Part shown: one piece after another, positions 15,555 to 23,169 of the stretch
How the letters are laid out: the number at the start of each line of letters is the position of its first letter
Position numbering within the stretch: position 1 is the stretch's first letter
Assembly (NCBI GenBank): GCA_902470925.1
Contig: CABRIF010000020.1
Coordinates: 1 to 27,704, forward strand
Reading direction: 5' to 3'
Source of the DNA: an uncultured Collinsella sp.
GTDB lineage: Bacteria; Actinomycetota; Coriobacteriia; Coriobacteriales; Coriobacteriaceae
DNA: 27,704 nucleotides
Program-made: the position numbers and the translations under genes
The notes under the pieces: generated by a model
What the model was told of the DNA's origin: nothing
The model's database searches: none
Seen by the model: only the letters and a program-made list of their open reading frames with translations

Positions 15555-17222
15555 CTATGCCTCGTTGCGCCGCTCCCAGCTCCGGTCGCGCTCCGCCTCT
15601 TCGACCGCACGCGCGCCGATCGGACGCGCCGGGGCCTGGAACACCGGCTCATAGCCGTCGAGGAACTTGCCGCGGCTGAAGCTCTCGGGGATGGCCACGG
15701 GGTACTCGCCCGTGAAACACGCCCGGCAGTACCCACCGGCGGGCACGCACTGCAGCAGGCCCTCAACCGACAGGAATCCCAGCGAATCGGCCCCGATGAA
15801 CGAGCAAATCTCGTCCACGCTCTTGTTCGCCGAGATCAGCTGCGACTGCACGTCGGTATCGATGCCGTAGAAGCACGGCCACACGACCTCGGGCGAGTTG
15901 ATGCGCACGTGGATCTCGCGCGCGCCGGCCTGGCGCAGCATGCGGACGAGCTGCACCATGGTGGTGCCGCGCACGATCGAGTCATCGATGACCACGAGGC
16001 GCTTGCCGGCGATGTTGTCGCGCAGCGGGTTGAGCTTCATGCGCACGCCCATGGCACGCAGCTCCTGCGTGGGCTCGATGAAGGTACGCGCCACGTAGCG
16101 GTTCTTGATGAGGCCCTCGCCGAACGGAATGCCGCTCTCGTGCGCGTAGCCCTCCGCCGGAGGCAGGCCCGAGTCCGGCACGCCGATCACCATGTCGGCC
16201 TCGACGGGGTTCTCGCGCGCCAGCATGCGGCCCATGTCATAGCGGCAGGCATACACCGACTTGCCGCCCATCAGCGAGTCCGGACGGGCGAAGTACACCT
16301 GCTCGAACACGCACTGCGCCTCCTGCTCGGCCGCCGGCACGCCCTGCTCGGACACCAGGCCCGCGGCGCTGATGCGCAAGATCTCGCCCGGGCGGATGTC
16401 GCGCACATACTCGGCGCCCACGATGTCGAGCGCGCAGGTCTCCGAAGCAACAACCCAGCCAAACGCCGCCTGCGCCTCGCCCCGACCCGCCGCGGGTGCG
16501 GCGGCAGCCAGCGCCTCGGCACTCGCCCCCTCGGAGGGCAGCACCGCGGCGGCGGCCATGGCGTCGGCCCCGGCCAGGCCCTCGCTATCGGTCAGGCGGC
16601 CCAGCACCAGCGGGCGAATGCCGTGCGGGTCGCGGAAGGCGTAAAGCGTCTCCTCGTTGATCAGCGTCATGGCGTAGCCGCCCTCGAGCAGCTCCATGGT
16701 CTTGCGGATGCCCTCGCGCAGGTGATGGGTCTCCTGGGTGAAGTAGCCGATCAGCTTGACGGCCACCTCGGAATCGGAATTCGAGAGAAACGGCACACCC
16801 AGCTCGATCAGCTGGCGACGCAAATCGTCGGTGTTGACGAGCGTTCCGTTATGCGCCAGGGCCACGATGACCTCGCCGATCGTGGACAGATGCGGCTGCG
16901 CGGCCTCCCAGCTCTTGGCGCCGGCCGTGCCGTAGCGCACGTGCCCCACCGCCAAATCACCCGGCAGGGCCGCCAAATCGGCCCCGGTGAACACGCGATC
17001 GATCAGGCCGAGATCCTTGCGGACCATCACCGTGCCGCCGTCGCCCACCGCGATACCCGCGGACTCCTGCCCGCGGTGCTGCAGCGCGCGCAGACCGAAG
17101 TACGTCAGCCGCGCGGCATCGCGGCCCGGCGCCCATACGCCGAATACACCGCATTCCTCGTGCAGCTGGTCGTCGTCAACCCTCTCCGATGCGCGATTGG
17201 AGGCAGTGACCTCAAGAGTCAT
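15555..17222 (-). CDS. purF: Amidophosphoribosyltransferase
   Basis: PurF makes phosphoribosylamine from PRPP and glutamine, the committing step of purine synthesis. The 555-residue protein starts with a 23-residue propeptide before Cys24 (HEECGVFG), the N-terminal nucleophile exposed by self-processing. The glutaminase domain has RALQHRGQESAGI and VGHVRYGTAG; the PRPP site is VVIDDSIVRGTT. Cysteines in ASETCA, VWPCFYG and YCRAC match the four ligands of the [4Fe-4S] cluster in B. subtilis-type enzymes. An Ala-rich insertion of roughly 35 residues (near residues 218-255) precedes GWVVASETC and makes it longer than the usual ~475-510. The ATG at 17222 has GAGGGG 7 bases upstream. Confidence 0.97.
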   Translation of the reverse strand: MTLEVTASNRASERVDDDQLHEECGVFGVWAPGRDAARLTYFGLRALQHRGQESAGIAVGDGGTVMVRKDLGLIDRVFTGADLAALPGDLAVGHVRYGTAGAKSWEAAQPHLSTIGEVIVALAHNGTLVNTDDLRRQLIELGVPFLSNSDSEVAVKLIGYFTQETHHLREGIRKTMELLEGGYAMTLINEETLYAFRDPHGIRPLVLGRLTDSEGLAGADAMAAAAVLPSEGASAEALAAAAPAAGRGEAQAAFGWVVASETCALDIVGAEYVRDIRPGEILRISAAGLVSEQGVPAAEQEAQCVFEQVYFARPDSLMGGKSVYACRYDMGRMLARENPVEADMVIGVPDSGLPPAEGYAHESGIPFGEGLIKNRYVARTFIEPTQELRAMGVRMKLNPLRDNIAGKRLVVIDDSIVRGTTMVQLVRMLRQAGAREIHVRINSPEVVWPCFYGIDTDVQSQLISANKSVDEICSFIGADSLGFLSVEGLLQCVPAGGYCRACFTGEYPVAIPESFSRGKFLDGYEPVFQAPARPIGARAVEEAERDRSWERRNEA

Positions 17223-17264
17223 GGCATTTCCCCTCGATATCTTGTGCGTTGGCGTTGCCTATCC

Positions 17265-17270
17265 ATTATA
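17265..17270 (-). promoter_or_regulatory. -10 box of purF
   Basis: On the minus strand a perfect TATAAT lies 42 bases upstream of purF, with TG two bases before it. The -35 is poor. No purine riboswitch fold is recognised in the leader. Confidence 0.5.
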
Positions 17271-17372
17271 CGCATCCCCCGGCCCGCTCAGAGGCCGCAG
17301 TGCAGGCGTGATGGTGTGATGAAGAGGCGGTGCACGGATGGAGGAGCCGGCGCGCGCAAGCGGCCAGCTCCA

Positions 17373-17378
17373 TACAAT
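17373..17378 (+). promoter_or_regulatory. Candidate -10 box of small membrane protein/desulfurase pair
   Basis: TACAAT lies 38 bases before the 17416 start; no good -35 box is seen. Confidence 0.35.
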
Positions 17379-17415
17379 AGGGGCAAACAAGACGCCACGA
17401 TGATCGAGGTTTCCT

Positions 17416-17817
17416 ATGGACGAGCGGGAGTACGGGGGCGGCACGAGCCCTCGGCCAGCATACGGCGCTAAGCCGCGCAAGCATATGGGGACCGCCACGA
17501 GCGACCCCGAATACCTTCCGCCGACGAACAACGGCGGCCGCATCCCGCCCAACAGCTCCACGCTGTGCGTCCGCCAAAACGAGCATGCGGAGGGCGGCCC
17601 CGCGAGCGCTCACGGTCCGCATCGCGGTCGCGACCTGGGCCCCCGGCGGAAGCACGGCGAGATCAAAACGGGGCGCTACCTGTCCACCCCGCATGGTGGC
17701 AAGCGCATCTTCACCACCAAGCGCGACCGGCAGCAGCGCCGCATGCGCCACATTCTCGCCGTGCTGATCCTCGCCGCCATCGCATTGGCGCTCGTCTGGT
17801 TTTTCCTGTTGAGGTAG
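17416..17817 (+). CDS. Small tail-anchored membrane protein, unknown
   Basis: I do not recognise this 133-residue protein. Residues 1-110 are hydrophilic, rich in Pro, Gly, His and Arg, and probably disordered. A strongly basic stretch (KRIFTTKRDRQQRRMRH) precedes one hydrophobic helix at about 112-132 that reaches the C-terminus. This predicts a C-terminal anchor with the bulk in the cytoplasm. The ATG at 17416 has GAGGT 5 bases upstream. It ends 3 bases before the cysteine desulfurase start, so the two genes are almost certainly co-transcribed. No function is assigned. Confidence 0.75.
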   Translation: MDEREYGGGTSPRPAYGAKPRKHMGTATSDPEYLPPTNNGGRIPPNSSTLCVRQNEHAEGGPASAHGPHRGRDLGPRRKHGEIKTGRYLSTPHGGKRIFTTKRDRQQRRMRHILAVLILAAIALALVWFFLLR

Positions 17818-17820
17818 CGC

Positions 17821-19263
17821 GTGGACGAGCCCTATATCTACGCCGACAATGCGGCGACCACGCCGCTGTCGCCCACGGCGCTGGCGGCCATGATGCCCTA
17901 TCTCACCGACGAGTTCGGCAATCCGAGCGGCGTGCATCGGCGTGCCCGCAACGCAGCAGCGGCGCTCGAAGAAGCCCGCGAGGCGGTCGCGCGCGCCCTC
18001 GGGGCTGCAGATGCGCGCGAGGTCCATTTCACCAGCAGCGGAACCGAGGCGGACAACTGGGCGCTGCGCGGGGCAGCCCAGCGTTTCCGTGCGCGCCACG
18101 GGCGCGGGGCCACCGTGCGCATCATCACGAGTGCCATCGAACACCACGCTGTGCTCAACTGCTGCCGCGCCCTTGAAGCGGATGGCGTGCACGTTACGTA
18201 CCTGCCGGTTAACGCTGCGGGCTGCGTGGACGCCGCCGCGCTGGAAGAGGCGCTGGTGGCCAACGAGCGCGCCGCCGCGGACGAGGCCGGCGCGGGATTG
18301 TCAGATGTGGCGAACGCGGGCGAGCAAGGCGAGGGCACCGCCGGCGACAGTGCGTACGGATCCCCGGCGAGCCGGCCCCTTGCTGGCACCATCCCCGCAC
18401 GAGACGATTCCGCGGGCTGCCCTATCGCGGCAACGGCCCTGGTTTCTGTCATGCTCGCCAACAACGAGGTGGGCACCGTCCAAAACATCGCCGAGATGGC
18501 GCGCATCGCGCATGCGCACGGCGCGCCCTTCCACACCGACGCGGTGCAGGCAGCTGGCCACATCCCCGTCGACGTTGCCGCGCTGGGAGTCGATGCGCTC
18601 TCGATCTCCGGACACAAGTTCCACGGCCCCAAAGGCACCGGAGCTCTATGGATCAAGCATGGGATCGACCTGCCGCCGCTCATCGCCGGGGGCGCGCAGG
18701 AGAGTGGCCTGCGCGCCGGCACCGAGAACGTTGCGGGCATCGTCGGCATGGCGACAGCGCTCACGGAGGCATGCGACGGCCTGGACGCGCGCATGGAGCG
18801 CGTAGCCCAGGCGCGCGATGGCCTGGTGGCGCACATCCTCGGCACCTGCCCCGATGTCCAGCTCACCGGACCCGCCTGCGGCAATGTGAACGGCAGCGCG
18901 GGCTCGCCGTGCACCGCTGGTACCGCACGTACCGTCTGCGGCGCCGGCACCTCCAGCGTTGCCGGCGCCGCCCTTCCCGCGCGGCTCCCCTCCATCGCAT
19001 CGTTTGTCTGCGGCGGCGTCGACGGCGACCTGCTCACCGTCCTGCTCGACCGCGCCGGCGTGGCCGCGGCCACCGGATCGGCCTGCTCGTCGGGTTCAAC
19101 CGAGCCCTCGCACGTCCTGCTCGCGCTCGGCATCGACCCCGCGCGCGCCGCCGGGGCCCTGCGCCTCTCTTTGGCCGACAGCATCACGCCCGAAGAGCTC
19201 GACCTCCTCAAGGCACGCGTCTCGGCGGCCATCAGACGAGCCCGCCTGGTGAGCGGCCTCTAG
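17821..19263 (+). CDS. Cysteine desulfurase (NifS/IscS-like)
   Basis: This PLP enzyme converts cysteine to alanine and a protein-bound persulfide for Fe-S cluster or thiolated tRNA synthesis. The 480-residue protein shows YADNAATTPLSP at the N-terminus, SSGTEADNWAL, HHAVLNC, LANNEVGTVQ, the PLP lysine K266 in SGHKFHGPKG, and catalytic C422 in GSACSSGSTEPSHVL. It is about 90 residues longer than usual. Two low-complexity insertions, about residues 150-202 and 351-388, account for this; both lie between conserved strands. The start is GTG at 17821 with GAGGT upstream, overlapping nothing. It converges on the mutase gene with only 9 bases between stops. Confidence 0.93.
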   Translation: MDEPYIYADNAATTPLSPTALAAMMPYLTDEFGNPSGVHRRARNAAAALEEAREAVARALGAADAREVHFTSSGTEADNWALRGAAQRFRARHGRGATVRIITSAIEHHAVLNCCRALEADGVHVTYLPVNAAGCVDAAALEEALVANERAAADEAGAGLSDVANAGEQGEGTAGDSAYGSPASRPLAGTIPARDDSAGCPIAATALVSVMLANNEVGTVQNIAEMARIAHAHGAPFHTDAVQAAGHIPVDVAALGVDALSISGHKFHGPKGTGALWIKHGIDLPPLIAGGAQESGLRAGTENVAGIVGMATALTEACDGLDARMERVAQARDGLVAHILGTCPDVQLTGPACGNVNGSAGSPCTAGTARTVCGAGTSSVAGAALPARLPSIASFVCGGVDGDLLTVLLDRAGVAAATGSACSSGSTEPSHVLLALGIDPARAAGALRLSLADSITPEELDLLKARVSAAIRRARLVSGL

Positions 19264-19272
19264 GCGGGGGCG

Positions 19273-20967
19273 CTACGACAGCAGCTTGCGGCCGGCTTCC
19301 TCGATCGCGTCCATCAGCGCATCGGCCTCGGCGGCATCGGCGCCCTTGGCGAAGACATACAGCTTGATCTTGGGCTCGGTGCCCGAGGGGCGCACAATGG
19401 CCTTGTTGCCGCCCGCAAGATCGAACTCCACCACGTCGGCCGTCGGCAGGCCGTTCACGCCCGTTGCGTAATCCACCACGGCCTCAACCGCAGATCCGGC
19501 GATCTCGGCAGGCGGGTTCTCGCGCAGCGTGCGCATGATGCCGGCCATCTTGCCCGCGCCCTCGGCGCCCGGATAGCTCAGCGAGATCGTCCGGTTGTGG
19601 TAGTACCCGTAGCGCTCGTACAGCGCGCGCATGGCCTCGACCAGGTTTTTGCCCTGCAGCTTGTAGTACTGGGCCATCTGGCAGATCAGCAGGCTCGCGT
19701 TGACGGCGTCCTTGTCGCGCACATGGTCGCCCGAGAGGTACCCGTAGGACTCCTCGAACCCGAAGATGAAGCGGTCGACCTCGCCGGCGTCGGACAGAGA
19801 GGTGATGATGTCGCCGATGTACTTGAAGCCGGTCAGGCAGCGGCGCAGCTCAAAGCCGTACTCGGCAGCGAGCGCATCCACCATCGAGGAGGACACGATC
19901 GTGGTGACGGCAACCTTGCTCGCCAGGTCCTCGCCGCGCTCCGCGCGCATCTTGCAGATGTAGTCGAGCAGCAGCACGCCCATCTCGTTGCCCGTGAGCA
20001 GCGTGTAGTCGTCGCCGTCGGCGCAGGCAACGCCCACGCGATCGGCATCCGGGTCGGTTGCGAGCAGCAGGTCGGGGTGCACCTGCTCGCACAGGTCGAT
20101 GCCCTTCTGCATGGCCTCGCGGATCTCGGGGTTCGGATACGGGCAGGTGGGGAAGTCGCCGTCCGGGTCGCGCTGCTCGGGCACAACCGTCACGTCCGTG
20201 ATACCCGCGCGGTCGAGCACGCTCGTCACCGGGATGAGGCCGGTGCCGTTGAGCGGGGTGTACACGAGTTTGAGCGGGGCCGCGGCGATCTCGTCCTCGC
20301 TCAGGTTGTTCACCGACTGGGCGAGCACGGCGTCGTAGTAGGCATCCAGGACCGCATCGTCGATCCACTTCACCAATCCCTGGGCCACCGCCTCGTCGAA
20401 CTCCATGGACTTGACGTCGGCAAAGGGGTCGGTCGCCTCCATGGCAGCCGAGATGGCAGCCGCCGCCTCGCTGGTGATCTGGCAGCCGTCCGGGCCGTAG
20501 GCCTTGTAGCCGTTATAGGGTGCGGGGTTGTGGCTGGCCGTCATGCAGATGCCGCCGGAGCAGTTGAGGAAGCGCACCGCCCACGACAGGGTGGGGACCG
20601 GCGAGATCTTGGGGTACACGTATGAGGTCACGCCGTTGGCGGCCAGGATCGCCGCCGTGGTCTTCACGAACAGCTCGCCTTTATTGCGGCTGTCGCGCGC
20701 GATCGCCACGCACGGATTCTCGAAGTGCTTCACCAGGTAGTCGGCAAACCCCTGCGTGGCGCGACCCACGGTGTAGATGTTCATGCGGTTGGTGCCCGCG
20801 CCGATGGTGCCGCGCAGGCCGGCGGTGCCGAACGCCAGGTCCTGGAAGAAGGCGTCGGTGATGGCCTCCTCGTCGCCCGCCTCCTTGAGCTGCGTCAGCT
20901 CCTGCAGCAGCTCGGGATCATCCACGTGCTCAATCCATGTGTCGAGCAGCTCGTGTACGTTTGCCAT
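19273..20967 (-). CDS. Phosphoglucomutase/phosphomannomutase
   Basis: The 564-residue alpha-D-phosphohexomutase probably interconverts glucose 6-phosphate and glucose 1-phosphate (PgcA-like), feeding glycolipid, teichoic acid or glycogen synthesis. S145 in TASHNP is the phosphorylated serine. DPDADR (305-310) binds the metal, GFEESYGYL is the sugar-specificity loop, and RPSGTEPKIKLY near the C-terminus holds the phosphate. Length fits the long bacterial PGM class (~570-580). The ATG at 20967 has GAAGG 8 bases upstream; the in-frame extension to 21408 crosses the promoter region and is rejected. Phosphomannomutase or dual activity remains possible. Confidence 0.94.
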   Translation of the reverse strand: MANVHELLDTWIEHVDDPELLQELTQLKEAGDEEAITDAFFQDLAFGTAGLRGTIGAGTNRMNIYTVGRATQGFADYLVKHFENPCVAIARDSRNKGELFVKTTAAILAANGVTSYVYPKISPVPTLSWAVRFLNCSGGICMTASHNPAPYNGYKAYGPDGCQITSEAAAAISAAMEATDPFADVKSMEFDEAVAQGLVKWIDDAVLDAYYDAVLAQSVNNLSEDEIAAAPLKLVYTPLNGTGLIPVTSVLDRAGITDVTVVPEQRDPDGDFPTCPYPNPEIREAMQKGIDLCEQVHPDLLLATDPDADRVGVACADGDDYTLLTGNEMGVLLLDYICKMRAERGEDLASKVAVTTIVSSSMVDALAAEYGFELRRCLTGFKYIGDIITSLSDAGEVDRFIFGFEESYGYLSGDHVRDKDAVNASLLICQMAQYYKLQGKNLVEAMRALYERYGYYHNRTISLSYPGAEGAGKMAGIMRTLRENPPAEIAGSAVEAVVDYATGVNGLPTADVVEFDLAGGNKAIVRPSGTEPKIKLYVFAKGADAAEADALMDAIEEAGRKLLS

Positions 20968-21400
20968 GGTGCCAACCTTCTTTCGGTCGTTGTCGCGCAC
21001 AGGGCGCGCAAAATGCATCGTTACCTGCCATGATACGCCCTTGCGAGCGGGCACGGGCAATTTTGTTGCCAAGCCGAGAGAATTCGGCGACAAATGCGCA
21101 GGCCGGAAGCACGCGGAGCATGACCGGCTCGCATCGGCGCTGGGTCCGAACGACTTGCCTCGCACGCATCGGCACCTCAACCCAGGCGGCACCTTGCCCC
21201 GGGCACCGGGCACCCTGCCCTGGGCACCAGCGCCATGCCCGAACGCACCGCCCCGCACGCACCGCCCCCTGGGTCCAAGCGAACCGCCCCGCGATTGTTT
21301 CAACTTCGTTCGCATTCGGCGCGGCCGCATGCACGGGCGCGCAAAAAGCTCTATGCTGGGTGGCGTACGCTGGTCCATAAGTCCGCGGAAAGGAATCATC
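20968..21400. other. Divergent intergenic region mutase/pyridoxamine kinase
   Basis: No gene is supported. A minus-strand -10 candidate TATCAT (21030-21035) serves the mutase and a weak plus-strand TATGCT (21352-21357) the kinase. The middle (about 21160-21290) is C-rich with short imperfect repeats of GGCACC and ACCGCCCC. Confidence 0.55.
21030..21035 (-). promoter_or_regulatory. Candidate -10 box of mutase gene
   Basis: On the minus strand TATCAT is preceded by TTGCCC (21055-21060) at a long 19-base spacing. The same TATCAT hexamer appears before purM and prfA. Confidence 0.35.
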
Positions 21401-22267
21401 ATGACCAAACTCTATCAGCGTGAAGGCGCGTACATCCCGCGCGTGGCAGCCGTGCATGACATGTGCGGCTACGGCAAGTGCTCGCTCGGCGTCGCGATCC
21501 CGGTGCTCAGCGCCGCCGGCATCGACGTATGCCCGGTGCCCACGGCCCTGTTCAGCGCCCACACCAAGTTCCCCGTCTTCTACATGCACGACACCACCGA
21601 GATGCTCAACGACTACCTCGACGCCTGGCGCGAGGAGCACATCGACCTGGACGGCATCTACTCCGGCTTCCTCGGCTCAGCCGACCAGGTGGCCGTCATC
21701 CAGCGCCTGTACCGCGAGTATCCGCATGCGCTGCACATCGTTGACCCGGTGATGGGCGACGGCGGCGTGAAGTACCCCACCTACACCGACGAGCTGTGCG
21801 AGGCCATGGCCGGGCTGGTTGACGGCGCCGACGTGCTGACCCCGAACCTCACCGAGGCGTCCATTCTGACCGGCATCCCCTACCAGGGTCAGGATGTGGA
21901 CGAGCAGTTCGTGCAGAAAAACGCCTCGCAGCTGCTCGAGATGGGCGCGAAGGCGGTCGTCCTCAAGGGCGTGGTGCACGAGGGCGAGGCGGTCATTCGC
22001 AACTACATCGCCACCGCCGCAGACGGGGGCGCGGTCCGCGAAGTGTCCAGCGAGCTTCTGCCATACATGCTGCATGGCACCGGCGACCTGTTCGCCAGCG
22101 GCCTCACAGCGGCCATCTACGCGGGTCGCGAGCTGGAAGACGCCGTCACCTTCGCCGGCGATCTGGTGCGCGATGCGATGAAGGTCACGCGTGAGCAGCC
22201 CGATTACGAGGTGCGCGGTGTTTCCTTCGAGCCCACCCTCGGCAGTGTCGCCGCCCTGCTGGCCTAA
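21401..22267 (+). CDS. Pyridoxamine kinase (ribokinase-like)
   Basis: The 288-residue kinase phosphorylates pyridoxamine/pyridoxal for the PLP salvage pathway, supplying cofactor to enzymes such as the desulfurase and the MalY-like lyase in this window. It has the PdxK/PdxY-like start VAAVHDMCGYGKCSL, VDPVMGDGG, LTPNLTEASILTG, and the anion-hole motif GTGD with catalytic D229 in HGTGDLFASGL. The ATG at 21401 has GGAAAGGA 6 bases upstream. The in-frame extension back to 20777 runs over the mutase gene on the other strand and is rejected. Its 3' side opens into a long convergent repeat region. Confidence 0.92.
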   Translation: MTKLYQREGAYIPRVAAVHDMCGYGKCSLGVAIPVLSAAGIDVCPVPTALFSAHTKFPVFYMHDTTEMLNDYLDAWREEHIDLDGIYSGFLGSADQVAVIQRLYREYPHALHIVDPVMGDGGVKYPTYTDELCEAMAGLVDGADVLTPNLTEASILTGIPYQGQDVDEQFVQKNASQLLEMGAKAVVLKGVVHEGEAVIRNYIATAADGGAVREVSSELLPYMLHGTGDLFASGLTAAIYAGRELEDAVTFAGDLVRDAMKVTREQPDYEVRGVSFEPTLGSVAALLA

Positions 22268-22426
22268 CGACGAATTCACGCCCGGCACCAGCGCCGCCGT
22301 GAACTCGGGCCCGCCAGCGACGGCGCCACGGGCTCGGGTCCGCACACGGCAGCGCACCGGGCTCGCTGCCGGCAGCGGCGCCACGGGCTCGATAGCCTCT
22401 TCGCCGGATTCCCGCTGCAGGTCCAC

Positions 22427-22523
22427 CTGCAACCAAAAGGGCAACGATTCCCGCCGCGGGCCCGGCTGCAACCAAAAGGGCAACGATTCCCGCCGCGGGC
22501 CCATCTGCAACTAAAAGGGTATC
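22427..22523 (+). repeat. 39-bp tandem repeat, about 2.5 copies
   Basis: Copies start at 22427, 22466 and 22505 (partial), each beginning CTGCAAC(C/T)AAAAGGG. The first two are identical over 37 of 39 positions. An earlier degenerate piece (GATTCCCGCTGCAG) precedes them. Confidence 0.85.
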
Positions 22524-22532
22524 TACGCAGCC

Positions 22533-22582
22533 AAGGGGCCTGTCCGCACGCCGCACAGAGCGGTGGGCCGGACAGGCCCCTT
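22533..22582. terminator. Long perfect hairpin downstream of kinase gene
   Basis: AAGGGGCCTGTCCG (22533-22546) pairs perfectly over 14 bp with 22569-22582; the 22-base loop can form a small inner stem. The flanking A pair and T pair make it slightly terminator-like in both directions, but the T run is minimal. Confidence 0.6.
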
Positions 22583-22650
22583 ATCGCCTGCGACCTTTTT
22601 CAGGCCCGAACGCTGCAAGCCGAATCATCCCAGATGCAAACTTCTCCTTT

Positions 22651-22884
22651 CAGCGCATCCCGGGTTCGGTTTCCGTCCATCGGCGTATCCCAAGCCCGAC
22701 CTTCACTCATCGACCCCGTTTCCCGGGTTCGCCTCTCGTCCATCGGCGCATCCCGGGTTCGGTTTCCGTCCATCGGCGTATCCCGGGTTCGTCCCCCGTC
22801 CATTTAGAAGCCAAAAACGGCCCTGGATGGACAGAACACGAACCTTTTCTGCACGGACGGTCTAAACACGAACCCTTTCTGTGC
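22651..22884. repeat. Second head-to-head array of 30-bp units
   Basis: Five forward units (starts 22651, 22681, 22711, 22744, 22774; the third is 33 bp) carry CATCCCGGGTTCG and CCGTCCAT segments. The centre (22806-22824) is 19 bases, as in the 5377-5755 array, and is followed by two reverse units (22825-22854, 22855-22884). The segment CGGCCCTGGATGGAC and the following AACACGAACC are shared with the first array. Confidence 0.85.
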
Positions 22885-23169
22885 GGCACGAGCTCAGTTC
22901 AGTCCCTTGCTGCACACGGCCCAGGCACGCTTCCCCATTCACGAACTCTCGTCAAGCAGCCGGCCACCACACGAACCGAAGTCGTGCGGACGACAAAACC
23001 AGGGCCCTGTCAGACTGCAGCCGAGCAGTGCGGCAGAACAAGTCCCGAAGCAACGCAAGCTGCATGGCCAGAGCGCGCCGCGAGCCTCTAGGCCAACATG
23101 CCGCACCGATAGCCGGCTTGGTGGGAATCCCTCAAGCTCAAGCAGGTCACTCTGGCTCATATGCATCCC

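Larger units (their letters stand above)
22268..23169. other. Second convergent gene-free region
   Basis: About 900 bases lie between the convergent kinase and MalY-like genes. It holds an imperfect hairpin near 22272-22304, a direct repeat GCGCCACGGGCTCG-like segment at about 22323 and 22378, 39-bp tandem repeats (22427-22523), a long hairpin (22533-22582) and a 30-bp-unit inverted array (22651-22884). From 22890 to 23169 I see no structure or credible gene. Confidence 0.75.

Noticed and set aside
15909..17471. 520-residue plus-strand ORF opposite purF
   Set aside because: Antisense shadow of purF; its composition mirrors purF codons and it lacks a credible start.
20777..21400. N-terminal extension of the pyridoxamine kinase frame
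   Set aside because: It overlaps the mutase gene on the other strand, has no homology to kinases, and the 21401 start has a strong ribosome binding site.
22600..22803. Minus-strand ORF encoding a 10-residue repeat peptide (MDGNRTRDTP-like)
   Set aside because: The peptide periodicity follows automatically from a 30-bp DNA repeat; there is no ribosome binding site, and both strands stay open through the array. The equivalent ORFs in 5389-5646 and 5464-5883 show the same effect.
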